DNA of 64,000 bases from Pseudomonas oleovorans subsp. oleovorans (GTDB taxonomy: Bacteria; Pseudomonadota; Gammaproteobacteria; Pseudomonadales; Pseudomonadaceae): the NCBI RefSeq assembly GCF_002197815.1, contig NZ_NIUB01000011.1, positions 1 to 64,000 on the forward strand, read 5' to 3'. Of the stretch, positions 28,555-36,389 are shown piece by piece. The notes beneath the pieces are model-generated. The model worked only from the letters and a program-made list of their open reading frames with translations. It had not been told where the DNA came from and made no database searches. The first letter of the stretch is position 1. Every line of letters begins with the position of its first letter. Position numbers and translations under genes: made by a program.

Positions 28555-28606
28555 GTAGGAGCCGGCTTGCCGGCGATCCAGCAATCGCCGGCAAGCCGGC
28601 TCCTAC
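28555..28606. repeat. REPIN between laoB and laoA
   Basis: Perfect 23-nt inverted arms lie at 28555-28577 and 28584-28606, beginning GTAGGAGCCGGCTTGCCGGC, with a 6-nt spacer. It ends two bases from the laoB stop codon and lies inside the putative laoCBA transcript. Confidence 0.85.
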
Positions 28607-28608
28607 AA

Positions 28609-29154
28609 CTAGACCGTAGGTGGCCCCGGATAGCCGCAATGCGCCCAGGCTTCCTGGCGGCTGTACCAGGCCATCATCACCAGCTGCAACAGCGAGGCGT
28701 GGCCCATGCGTAGCAGGCTCAGGCTGCTGTTCTGCCAGCGGGTGAGGAACTGCCGCACGTCGTCGCCACTGGCCTTGTCCCACCTGCCCCACACCCCGGT
28801 CAGCGGGCCGCGGGTGATGGGCAGGGTGAGTACGTCGAACAGCTGCACGGTGAGCCTCCGCATCTCCGGCGACAGGTGTGCCAGGCTGGTGTCGAGGCTC
28901 TTCAGCGTGCCGTCGATGGCCTGCGGCATCTGCTGCGCGGTCACGGCGCCGTCGAGCATCACCGGGATCAGCGCGCGCAGAAAGGGCATATCGCTGCTGC
29001 GCAGGATCAGGTAGCCGCTGGCCGGCGTACTGGCCGAGCAGCCGCTGAGGGTGGCAGTCAGCCCTGCGGTGCCGAGCAGCGCGGTGCCCAGCAGACCGAC
29101 CTTGAGCAGGTTGCGCCGCGATAGGTGCGGCGCTTCGAGTGTGGTGTCGTTCAT
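28609..29154 (-). CDS. laoB: Tat-exported small subunit, LaoB-like
   Basis: This 181-aa protein has a twin-arginine leader (LSRRNLLKVGLLGTALLGTAG) ending near an LSGC motif that could be a lipobox. The remainder is a helical domain without catalytic motifs I recognise. Small Tat-type subunits often accompany GMC dehydrogenases and help export or anchor them, which fits its place between laoC and laoA. GGTGA lies just upstream of the ATG at 29154. The lao naming is from context and moderate confidence. Confidence 0.8.
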   Translation of the reverse strand: MNDTTLEAPHLSRRNLLKVGLLGTALLGTAGLTATLSGCSASTPASGYLILRSSDMPFLRALIPVMLDGAVTAQQMPQAIDGTLKSLDTSLAHLSPEMRRLTVQLFDVLTLPITRGPLTGVWGRWDKASGDDVRQFLTRWQNSSLSLLRMGHASLLQLVMMAWYSRQEAWAHCGYPGPPTV

Positions 29155-29195
29155 TATTGTTATCACCAGATGTAAACGGGCCTTGCCCGTGTGGA

Positions 29196-30626
29196 TCAGC
29201 GTACGAACAACTTGTAGACCAGCTTCTGGATCGCCTTGCCATAGGGCGGGTAGATCAGCCGCGCGGCGTTGAAGCGCTGCTTGATAAACACGCCCTTGGC
29301 CTTGCTGAAGGTCAGGAAGCCTTCGTGACCGTGGTAATGGCCCATGCCGGAGGGGCCGATGCCGCCGAACGGCATGTCGTCCTGGGCCACGTGCAGCAGG
29401 GTGTCGTTCAGGCACACGCCGCCGGAATGGGTCTCGTGCAGCACGCGCTGCTGCTCGCGCTTGTCGTAGCCGAAGTAGTACAGCGCCAGCGGCCGTGGCC
29501 GCGCGTTGACGTAGGCGAAGGCGTCTTCGATACGGTCGTAGGGCACCACGGGCAGCAGCGGACCGAAGATCTCGTCCTGCATCAGCTTCATGTCGTCGCT
29601 GACGTCCAGCACCAGGCTCTGCGGCAGGCGCCGGCCCTGGGTCTCGGGGTAGATAGGGACGATACGCGCGCCCTTGGCCTGGGCGTCCTGCAGATAGCCG
29701 TTGAGGCGCGCCAGCTGGCGCTCGTTGATGATCGCGGTGTAGTCGGGGTTGTCCTTGAGCTGCGGGTAGAAGCGCTGCACGACGTCGCGGTAGGCGGCGA
29801 CGAAGCCCTCCACCCGATCCCTCGGCACCAGCACATAGTCCGGCGCCACGCAGGTCTGCCCGGCGTTGAGGGTCTTACCGAAGGCGATGCGCTCTGCGGC
29901 GTGCTCCAGCGGCACGTCGGCGGAAACGATGGCCGGCGACTTGCCGCCCAGCTCCAGGGTCACCGGCGTGAGATTTTCGGCGGCGGCGCGCATCACATGC
30001 TTGCCGATGCTGGTGGCGCCAGTGAACAGCAGGTGGTCGAACGGCAGCTTGGAGAAGGCCATGCCGACTTCCGCTTCACCCAGGGCGACGCTGACCAGAT
30101 CCTCGGGAAAGATGCGCGCCAGCAGATCCTTGACCAGTTGCGAGGTGGCCGGGGTGGACTCGCTCATCTTGATCATCACCCGGTTGCCGGCGGCCAGTGC
30201 GCCGGTCAGCGGGCCGATGGCGAGGAACAGCGGGTAGTTCCACGGCACGATGATGCCGACCACGCCCAGCGGCTGGTAGATGACCTTGGCCGACGCCGGC
30301 ATGAATTGCAGGCCGACGCTGCGCCGCGAGGGTTTCATCCATTTCTTGATGCGTTTGCTCGCGTAATGGATGCCATGCAGGCTGGGCATCAGTTCGGCCA
30401 GCAGGGTTTCGTCGGCCGAGCGGTTGCTGAAATCGCGGGAAACGGCGTCGATCAGCGCCTGGCGGTTTTCCAGGATCAGCCCGCGTAGTGCCTTGAGCCA
30501 GGCGCGGCGCTGCTCGGCGGAGGGCATCGGGTTGGCGCGGTAGGCGGCGCGCTGGGCGGCCAGCAGCGGCTCCAGGGCCTCTATCTGTTGTTGGTTTTGT
30601 TGGAGATAGGCAACGTCGGCGACCAT
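29196..30626 (-). CDS. laoC: Aldehyde dehydrogenase, LaoC-like
   Basis: This 476-aa NAD(P)-dependent aldehyde dehydrogenase resembles the coniferyl-aldehyde / long-chain class. The catalytic cysteine is C259 in NAGQTCVAPDYV, with the general-base glutamate in ELGGKSPAIV and the cofactor-loop FTGATSIGKHVM. The C-terminus is hydrophobic and basic (ARLIYPPYGKAIQKLVYKLFVR), as in membrane-associated fatty aldehyde enzymes. It would turn LaoA-made aldehydes into fatty acids. AGAGGA precedes the ATG. Its promoter overlaps a palindrome likely bound by the divergent TetR regulator. Confidence 0.88.
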   Translation of the reverse strand: MVADVAYLQQNQQQIEALEPLLAAQRAAYRANPMPSAEQRRAWLKALRGLILENRQALIDAVSRDFSNRSADETLLAELMPSLHGIHYASKRIKKWMKPSRRSVGLQFMPASAKVIYQPLGVVGIIVPWNYPLFLAIGPLTGALAAGNRVMIKMSESTPATSQLVKDLLARIFPEDLVSVALGEAEVGMAFSKLPFDHLLFTGATSIGKHVMRAAAENLTPVTLELGGKSPAIVSADVPLEHAAERIAFGKTLNAGQTCVAPDYVLVPRDRVEGFVAAYRDVVQRFYPQLKDNPDYTAIINERQLARLNGYLQDAQAKGARIVPIYPETQGRRLPQSLVLDVSDDMKLMQDEIFGPLLPVVPYDRIEDAFAYVNARPRPLALYYFGYDKREQQRVLHETHSGGVCLNDTLLHVAQDDMPFGGIGPSGMGHYHGHEGFLTFSKAKGVFIKQRFNAARLIYPPYGKAIQKLVYKLFVR

Positions 30627-30667
30627 GGTGGCGTCCTCTCGGGGAGCGGCGGAATGGAGTGGAATGA

Positions 30668-30696
30668 CTTTTAGAGTAATTGCTCTAAACTGTCAA
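30668..30696 (-). promoter_or_regulatory. laoC promoter with operator in its spacer
   Basis: On the minus strand a consensus -35, TTGACA (30691-30696), is followed by exactly 17 bp and TAAAAG (30668-30673) as -10. The 20-bp palindrome at 30670-30689 (arms TTTAGAG/CTCTAAA, 6-bp centre) fills the spacer. A repressor bound there would block RNA polymerase. The likely ligand is the divergently encoded LaoR. Confidence 0.75.
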
Positions 30697-30769
30697 TCGA
30701 GGCCTGCGCCGGTCGTCAGATCGGGCGCTTCCCTGTACTTTTAGCCCTTTCCGTGCGCCGAGCCGAACC

Positions 30770-31432
30770 ATGGCCCCGAAGAACAAGACCCGCGACCGCA
30801 TCGTCGAAGCCAGCCTGGAGCTGTTCAATGCCCAGGGCGAACGCAGCGTCACCACCAATCACATCGCCGCCCACCTGGGGATGTCGCCGGGCAATCTGTA
30901 TTACCACTTCCGCAACAAGCAGGCGATCATCGCCGAGCTGTTCGCCCAGTACGAAAGCCGCGTCGACGCCTTCCTGCGCCGCCCCGAGGGGCGCGCGCTG
31001 ACGGTGGCGGACAAGACTTTCTACCTAGAAGCCCTGCTGGCGGCGATGTGGCACTACCGTTTCCTCCATCGCGACCTGGAGCACCTGCTGGAAACCGACG
31101 TGCAGCTGGCCGAGCGCTATCGCGCGTTTGCCGCGCGCTGCATGCAGGCCGCCGCCGAGATCTACCGCGGCTTTGCCGCCGCCGACATCCTGGCGATGAA
31201 CGACCAGCAGATCGAGGCGCTGGTACTCAACAGCTGGATCATTCTGACCTCTTGGGTGCGCTTCCTGTGCACCGTGCGCAGCAACCCCGGCGACCTCAGC
31301 GAGGAGCTGATGCGCCGCGGCGTGTACCAGATCCTGGCGCTGGAGGGCGGCTACGTTACCGACTCGGCGCGCCCGGCGGTGCAGGCGCTGCTGCAACGCC
31401 TACATGTGCCGATGAGCGCGGTGGTGAAGTGA
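30770..31432 (+). CDS. laoR: TetR-family regulator, LaoR-like
   Basis: This 220-aa regulator begins with a TetR helix-turn-helix (KTRDRIVEASLELFNAQGERSVTTNHIAAHLGMSPGNLYYHFRNK, residues about 5-50) and continues into a variable helical ligand domain. It is divergent from the laoCBA genes with 143 bp between, and a 20-bp palindrome lies over the laoC promoter. By analogy with P. aeruginosa LaoR it should repress the cluster until long-chain alcohols or their products are present. Confidence 0.87.
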   Translation: MAPKNKTRDRIVEASLELFNAQGERSVTTNHIAAHLGMSPGNLYYHFRNKQAIIAELFAQYESRVDAFLRRPEGRALTVADKTFYLEALLAAMWHYRFLHRDLEHLLETDVQLAERYRAFAARCMQAAAEIYRGFAAADILAMNDQQIEALVLNSWIILTSWVRFLCTVRSNPGDLSEELMRRGVYQILALEGGYVTDSARPAVQALLQRLHVPMSAVVK

Positions 31433-31464
31433 CGCAGAGGTGCATCAACTTTGTGTCGACTCTG

Positions 31465-31475
31465 TCAAGACTTGA
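31465..31475. repeat. Short palindrome upstream of the polysaccharide cluster
   Basis: TCAAG-A-CTTGA is an 11-bp perfect palindrome centred at 31470, 103 bp before the TackOD1-like gene. It could be an operator, but so short a palindrome may be chance. Confidence 0.3.
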
Positions 31476-31495
31476 ACGCTTCGTCTGAAAGTGGC

Positions 31496-31509
31496 GTCAT
31501 TAATTCGAC
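31496..31509 (+). promoter_or_regulatory. Possible FleQ site
   Basis: GTCATTAATTCGAC agrees with the FleQ box as I recall it (GTCaNTAAAtTGAC) at about 12 of 14 positions. It lies 69 bp before the first gene of the polysaccharide cluster, in the most AT-rich stretch nearby. FleQ controls exopolysaccharide genes in response to c-di-GMP in Pseudomonas. I see no convincing -35/-10 pair. Confidence 0.35.
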
Positions 31510-31577
31510 AGTATGTTAAATTTGCCTAACTAAATGGTGGCATTCTGCTGCCTAGTGTCGATTTCCGAGTTGCACCG

Positions 31578-32972
31578 ATGCCGACCAATACGCCCCGAGT
31601 CGCAGTCCTGGGCGCTGCCTTTTCCCGTTTTCATGGGTTGGAGCCGGACCGTTTCGCCGACCTGAATGGCCTGCTGGCCGCGCCCGTCTACGATGTGCTG
31701 CTGATCGACCTGCCCGGTGTCTCTGCCGGCCAGCTGCTGCGCAGCCTGCGTCTCGACCAGCAGTACCGCTTCGCCCTGATCTACTGCTGCCAGGACCAGG
31801 ATGCCTGGTGCGAGGCCCTTGGCGACGGTCGCCCGCCCGCTGATCTCGGCGCCATTACGCCCCTTTGGCGCCTGTGGCAGGAGCGCTTCAACCTGTTCAA
31901 CCGTGGCGCCGCGCCGGAGCGCTTCGAGGCGCGCGTGCTGGCCTGGCTGTGGCTGCGCTCGCGCGGTGACGTGCATGCGGTGCGCGATGCCGGCGTGGCC
32001 CAGCACTACCGCTACCCGCTGCTGGAGGCCCTTAGCGACGGGGAGACGATCAGCGACTTCTCCTGGCTGCAGTTGATGACGCAGCAGGGCTGGCTGGAAG
32101 AAGGCGTGCTGCTCGACCGCCTGCGCCTGTGCACCGACTGCGGCTCCGGCCGGCTCAACTATGTCGACGTCTGCCCCGAGTGTCAGGCCCTGGACATCTC
32201 CCGTCAGCCTTCGCTGCACTGCTTCACCTGCGGCCACGTCGGCGCCCAGGAGCATTTCCTCAAGGACGGCCTGCTGCTCTGTCCCAACTGTCTGAGCCGC
32301 CTGCGCCATATCGGCAGCGACTACGACCGGCCGCTGGAAAACTACCGTTGCCGCAGTTGCCAGGCGTTCTTCGTCGATGCCGCCGTGGAAGCGCGCTGCC
32401 TGGACTGTGGCGAGCGTCACGCTCCGGACAAGTTGCGTGTGCGCGAGGTGCGTCACTTCCGTTTGGCCGAGGCCGGACGCCTGCGCTGTCGCCAGGGCTT
32501 CAATACCAGCCCGGCGGACAATGACCAGTTCGGTCGCCTCAACCTAATGTCGCGGCGCAGCTTCCATGAGCTGCTGGAGTGGCAGCTGCAGTTGGTGCGT
32601 CGGCACAAGAGGCCACCCTTCGCCCTGCTTGGCGTGCGCTTCGTCAACCTCCTGGAGGCCCTTGAGCGACTCGGCGAAATGCGCGGTCATGCGCTGATCG
32701 ACGGCCTGGTTGAGCGCCTGCAGGAGGCCGTGCGCGAGACCGACCGCTGCTGCCGGCTGAGTGAGGAAGTGCTGTGGCTGCTGATGCCGCACACCGACGC
32801 GGCCGGCCTCGAGGTGGTGAAGAAACGCCTGGCCAAGGGCGCCGAACGCCTGGCCAACGATGCCGACACCCATATCGAGATGCGCCAGGTCGGCTTCGTC
32901 GCCCCCGAGGAACTGGTCGACCAGGAAGACGCCGCACTGCTCCTCGCCCGCCTGGGCGGCCTGCTGGCCTGA
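31578..32972 (+). CDS. TackOD1-like metal-binding protein with degenerate GGDEF domain
   Basis: This 464-aa cytosolic protein has three parts. Residues 1-100 look like a receiver-type fold (YDVLLIDLPG). Residues 185-277 carry six CxxC pairs, with first cysteines at 185, 199, 215, 235, 258 and 274, enough for three zinc ribbons and matching the TackOD1 output domain. Residues 330-455 resemble a GGDEF domain, but the signature is LSEEV at 394-398, so diguanylate cyclase activity is not expected. It is the first gene of a four-gene set with a glycosyltransferase, suggesting a control or scaffold role. The next start is only 13 bp away. Confidence 0.8.
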   Translation: MPTNTPRVAVLGAAFSRFHGLEPDRFADLNGLLAAPVYDVLLIDLPGVSAGQLLRSLRLDQQYRFALIYCCQDQDAWCEALGDGRPPADLGAITPLWRLWQERFNLFNRGAAPERFEARVLAWLWLRSRGDVHAVRDAGVAQHYRYPLLEALSDGETISDFSWLQLMTQQGWLEEGVLLDRLRLCTDCGSGRLNYVDVCPECQALDISRQPSLHCFTCGHVGAQEHFLKDGLLLCPNCLSRLRHIGSDYDRPLENYRCRSCQAFFVDAAVEARCLDCGERHAPDKLRVREVRHFRLAEAGRLRCRQGFNTSPADNDQFGRLNLMSRRSFHELLEWQLQLVRRHKRPPFALLGVRFVNLLEALERLGEMRGHALIDGLVERLQEAVRETDRCCRLSEEVLWLLMPHTDAAGLEVVKKRLAKGAERLANDADTHIEMRQVGFVAPEELVDQEDAALLLARLGGLLA

Positions 32973-32985
32973 CGCGGGAGACGCT

Positions 32986-34314
32986 GTGGAAGCGGTAATC
33001 GAGCAAGCACTGGGGATTGTCGAGGAAGCGCGCCGCAATGGCGGCCTGGCCAGCCTCTTCGTCACCGTGTTCCCGGCGCTGTTGCTGCTGGAGGTGCCGC
33101 TCAACCTGCTGGTGCTGCTCGGCGTGCTGCGCTGGTTCCTGCGCAAGCCCTACGAGCTGCCGCCCGACAACGCTTACCGGCCGCGGGTGTCCTGCATCAT
33201 TACCTGCTACAGCGAAGGGCTGGACGTGCAGACCACCCTGCGCAGCCTGTGCGAGCAGACCTACCTGGGCGACATCGAGATGATCCCGGTGGTCGACGGC
33301 GCCGCGGTGAACAAGACAACCATGCAGGCGGTGCGCGATTTTCGCCTCGACCGCGTGCTCTACCCGCGCCGGCTGCTGCGGCCGATCGCCAAGTGGCAGC
33401 GCGGCGGCCGGGTGTCCTCGCTCAATGCCGGCCTGGCCCACTGCACCGGCGAGATCGTCATGTCCCTGGACGGCGACACCTCCTTCGACAACGACATGGT
33501 AGTCAACATCGTCCGCCACTTCGCCGACCCCAACGTGCCGGCCGTGGCCGGCAGCCTGCGGGTGCGCAACTGGAAGGCCTCGCTGACCACCGCCATGCAG
33601 GCGCTGGAATACCTGCTGTCGATCCACATGGCGAAGATCGGCCTCAGCGAGTGGAACCTGGTGAACAACGTTTCCGGGGCCTTCGGTGCGTTCCGCCGCA
33701 GTTTCCTCGACAAGATCGGCGGCTGGGACACACACACCGCCGAGGACCTCGACATCACCCTGCGGATCAAAAACTACTTCGGCCGCCAGCCCCTGCGTAT
33801 TCCCTTCGAGCCCTGTGCCATCGGCCATACCGACGCGCCGACCACCTTTCGGCAGTTCCTCATGCAGCGCCTGCGCTGGGACGGTGACCTGTATTTCCTC
33901 TACATCCGCAAGCACCGCCACAGCTTCAACCCGCGTCTGCTCGGCTGGCCGAATTTCCTCATGATCCTGATCAGCGGCTTCTTCTTTCAGCTGGTGCTGC
34001 CGTTCATCATCTTCGGCTATCTGGTGGTCGGCGCGCTCACCATCCCCTGGGTGAGCTTCCTGGTGTTGGGCCTGCTGGTGTACCTGGTCTACCTGCTGAT
34101 GACGCTGCTGATGTACCTGGCCATGCTGGCCATGGTCTCCGAGCGGCCGCGCCAGGACCTGCGATTGTTGCCTATCGTGTTTCTGTTCCCTCTGTTCATG
34201 CTGGTGATGCGCTGCTGGAGCGCCGTGGCGATGCTCAACGAGGCGCTGCGCCGCGGTCACGAGGAGTCCAGCATGGCACCCTGGTGGGTGCTGAAGAAGG
34301 CCAAGAGGTTCTGA
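32986..34314 (+). CDS. Processive family-2 membrane glycosyltransferase
   Basis: This 442-aa inner-membrane glycosyltransferase of the cellulose/hyaluronan/chitin synthase type has one N-terminal membrane segment (about 20-50), a cytosolic GT-A domain and three or four C-terminal helices (about 325-425). Catalytic motifs are complete: D162-G-D164 (SLDGDTSF), E253-D254 (TAEDLDIT) and Q294-R-L-R-W298 (QxxRW). This predicts a polymerase that also passes the chain across the membrane. The start is a GTG at 32986 with GGGAG five bases upstream. The sugar cannot be read from the sequence. Confidence 0.85.
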   Translation: MEAVIEQALGIVEEARRNGGLASLFVTVFPALLLLEVPLNLLVLLGVLRWFLRKPYELPPDNAYRPRVSCIITCYSEGLDVQTTLRSLCEQTYLGDIEMIPVVDGAAVNKTTMQAVRDFRLDRVLYPRRLLRPIAKWQRGGRVSSLNAGLAHCTGEIVMSLDGDTSFDNDMVVNIVRHFADPNVPAVAGSLRVRNWKASLTTAMQALEYLLSIHMAKIGLSEWNLVNNVSGAFGAFRRSFLDKIGGWDTHTAEDLDITLRIKNYFGRQPLRIPFEPCAIGHTDAPTTFRQFLMQRLRWDGDLYFLYIRKHRHSFNPRLLGWPNFLMILISGFFFQLVLPFIIFGYLVVGALTIPWVSFLVLGLLVYLVYLLMTLLMYLAMLAMVSERPRQDLRLLPIVFLFPLFMLVMRCWSAVAMLNEALRRGHEESSMAPWWVLKKAKRF

Positions 34315-34315
34315 G

Positions 34316-36382
34316 ATGGTGCGTTCACTTTCCCTGATCGGTCTGTTGCTGGCCGTTCTGCCGTTGCATGCCGAGCCGCTGCCGCTGGCCATCCTGCTGG
34401 ACGATCTCGACGGCAGCGCCGTGGCGCGCGTTGGGCAGGCCGAGCAGGACGTGCTGGCGGCGCAGCGCAGCCAGCGCGAAGCCGAAGCTGGCTGGCAGTG
34501 GTTCGCCTCGGCCGGTACCGGCCACTATCGCGAGCTGGTCACCGAAGAGGTGCGCGATGATTACTACGGCCGCGACATGGCCCTGGGGCTGCGCCATCCT
34601 CTGCTCGGCAGCCTGCGGCGCCAGGTGCAGGCGGTTGAGGCGGTGGAGCTGGAACAGCAGCGCCAGCACGCCCGCGATCTGCTGCGCCGTGCCGAGCAGC
34701 GCCTGGCCCTGCGCAGCGCCTACGCCGACTGGTGGCGCGCCGAGCAGGAGCAGCGCTGGTGTGCGGCCTTGCTGCCCGCCGCCAGCGAGGCCCGTGCACG
34801 GCTACAGCGGCGCCAGCACGAAGGCTGGCTGCTGGCTTCCGAGGCGCGCCTGCAGCAGGCCCAGTGGCAGAGCCTGGAGCGCCGCTGCCAGCGCACGCCG
34901 GAGCTGCTCGACGGGACGCGCGCGACACTCTCCGGCCTGGCCGGGCAGTCCATCGCCGCGCAGCAGCAGGCTGTGGCTGAGCCACTGTCGCCGCAGGTGC
35001 GTCCGCTGGCAGCCTGGAAGCAGGCGCTGGAGGCTCATCCGCGCCTGCGCGAGCGCCAGGATGAGCTGCGCCATGCCGAACGCAATCGCCAGTCGCCCTG
35101 GTATGCCGGGGTGGATTCCAGCTTCAGCCTGGCGCAGAGCTATGAAGACCGCAGCGGTGCGGACAAGCCGGGCGATGGCCTGGTGGCCAGTATCAGCCTG
35201 AGTGCACCATTCGACCTGCTCAACTACGGCAACGCCCGTGACCGCGAAGGTGAAGCCCGACACCAGGCTGCGCTGCAGCGCCTGGAGGTCGAGCGCGAGC
35301 AACTGCTGCTCGGCCTGGGGCAGGCCCTGCGCGCCCAGCGTGCGGCCATCGACGAGCTGAGTGCGGCGCGTGAGGAGCTGGCTGTCGCCGAGCAGGTGCG
35401 CCACGAACAGGGCCTGCGCCGCGATGCCGAACTGGAGAATGGGCTACAGAGCGAGCTGGCTGCCGAGCTGGGCCGCTACGGTGCAGGCCTGCGGCTGATC
35501 GCTGCCTGGCATGCGGCCTGGCTGCGCGAGGCGGCGCTGCGCCTGTTTGTCGAGGACGATGCCGGTCTGGTCGCGCTGCTCGGCGAGGGTCAGGAACACT
35601 GGAGCCTGACGGCCACCAGTACCAGTGCCGGCGAGTGGCGCCAGGGGGTGTATGTCTGGGACAGCCGGCGCCTGCTGCAGGCCTCCAGTCGTCGCGGCGA
35701 GCTGCGCGACCTGCGCCGCGCCGGCATGCAGCGGATCTACCTTGGCCTGTCCGGTGCCCAGGTGGCGGATATCCCGACCTTGCGCCAGCGCCTGCAGGAC
35801 AGCCTCGACGAGGCCCACGGCCAGGGGCTAGAGGTGGGGCTGCTGCTGGGCGACCCGGCCTGGCTGGAACCGGCCGGTCGCCAGGGGCTGTTGAATCTGC
35901 TCGGTCAGCTACAGGGCCTGCCGTTCGATGCCCTGCACCTGGATCTGGAAGTCGAGCAGCTGGGCTGGCCGGTGCCGGACAGCCGCCTGCAGGACTGGCT
36001 CGATACCCTGGCCGCAGTGGCCAGTCTCAACCCCTGGCCGCTGGAGCTGTCCAGCCACCACCGCTGGTTCGCTGAGCCGCAGCCGGGGCAGACTTGCGTG
36101 CCCTGCGCCCTGCCGCAGCGCGGCGTACAGCAGGTCAGCCTGATGATCTACACGCGCAATGCTGAGCGCAGCGCCGAGCTGGCCGAGCAGATCGCCCAGC
36201 GCTGGCCGGCGCTGAACTTCCGTCTGGCACAGAGCGTCGAGCCGCAGCTGCCGGCGACGGAAAGCTGGGCCGGCGTGCCGAGCCGCCAGCTGCAGCAGCA
36301 AGTCGAACGCTGGCGCACGCGCCTGCAACCGGTGGGTGTCACCGGTATCGACTGGCAGGATTGGTCCTATTACCCCCACTGA
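34316..36382 (+). CDS. TolC-like outer-membrane protein fused to a glycosidase-like barrel
   Basis: This 688-aa exported protein has a signal peptide cut near A19. Residues about 25-420 are TolC-like: two repeats of long, charged, leucine/glutamine-rich helices with beta-type stretches (ASAGTGHY, VDSSFSLAQSYED). From about 440 to the end, eight alternating strand/helix units look like a TIM barrel: GVYVWD, RIYLGL, VGLLLGD, LHLDLEVE, PLELSSHH, VSLMIYT, FRLAQSVE, TGIDWQDW. Candidate acids are E545/E547 after strand 4 and E642 after strand 7. The fusion predicts an export channel with a linked polysaccharide hydrolase. The ATG follows the previous stop by one base. Confidence 0.72.
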   Translation: MVRSLSLIGLLLAVLPLHAEPLPLAILLDDLDGSAVARVGQAEQDVLAAQRSQREAEAGWQWFASAGTGHYRELVTEEVRDDYYGRDMALGLRHPLLGSLRRQVQAVEAVELEQQRQHARDLLRRAEQRLALRSAYADWWRAEQEQRWCAALLPAASEARARLQRRQHEGWLLASEARLQQAQWQSLERRCQRTPELLDGTRATLSGLAGQSIAAQQQAVAEPLSPQVRPLAAWKQALEAHPRLRERQDELRHAERNRQSPWYAGVDSSFSLAQSYEDRSGADKPGDGLVASISLSAPFDLLNYGNARDREGEARHQAALQRLEVEREQLLLGLGQALRAQRAAIDELSAAREELAVAEQVRHEQGLRRDAELENGLQSELAAELGRYGAGLRLIAAWHAAWLREAALRLFVEDDAGLVALLGEGQEHWSLTATSTSAGEWRQGVYVWDSRRLLQASSRRGELRDLRRAGMQRIYLGLSGAQVADIPTLRQRLQDSLDEAHGQGLEVGLLLGDPAWLEPAGRQGLLNLLGQLQGLPFDALHLDLEVEQLGWPVPDSRLQDWLDTLAAVASLNPWPLELSSHHRWFAEPQPGQTCVPCALPQRGVQQVSLMIYTRNAERSAELAEQIAQRWPALNFRLAQSVEPQLPATESWAGVPSRQLQQQVERWRTRLQPVGVTGIDWQDWSYYPH

Positions 36383-36389
36383 GTCTTTC

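Noticed and set aside
32644..34392. A 582-codon open frame antisense to the glycosyltransferase gene
   Set aside because: The plus-strand frame carries all GT2 catalytic motifs. The antisense product is a histidine/glutamine-rich shadow.
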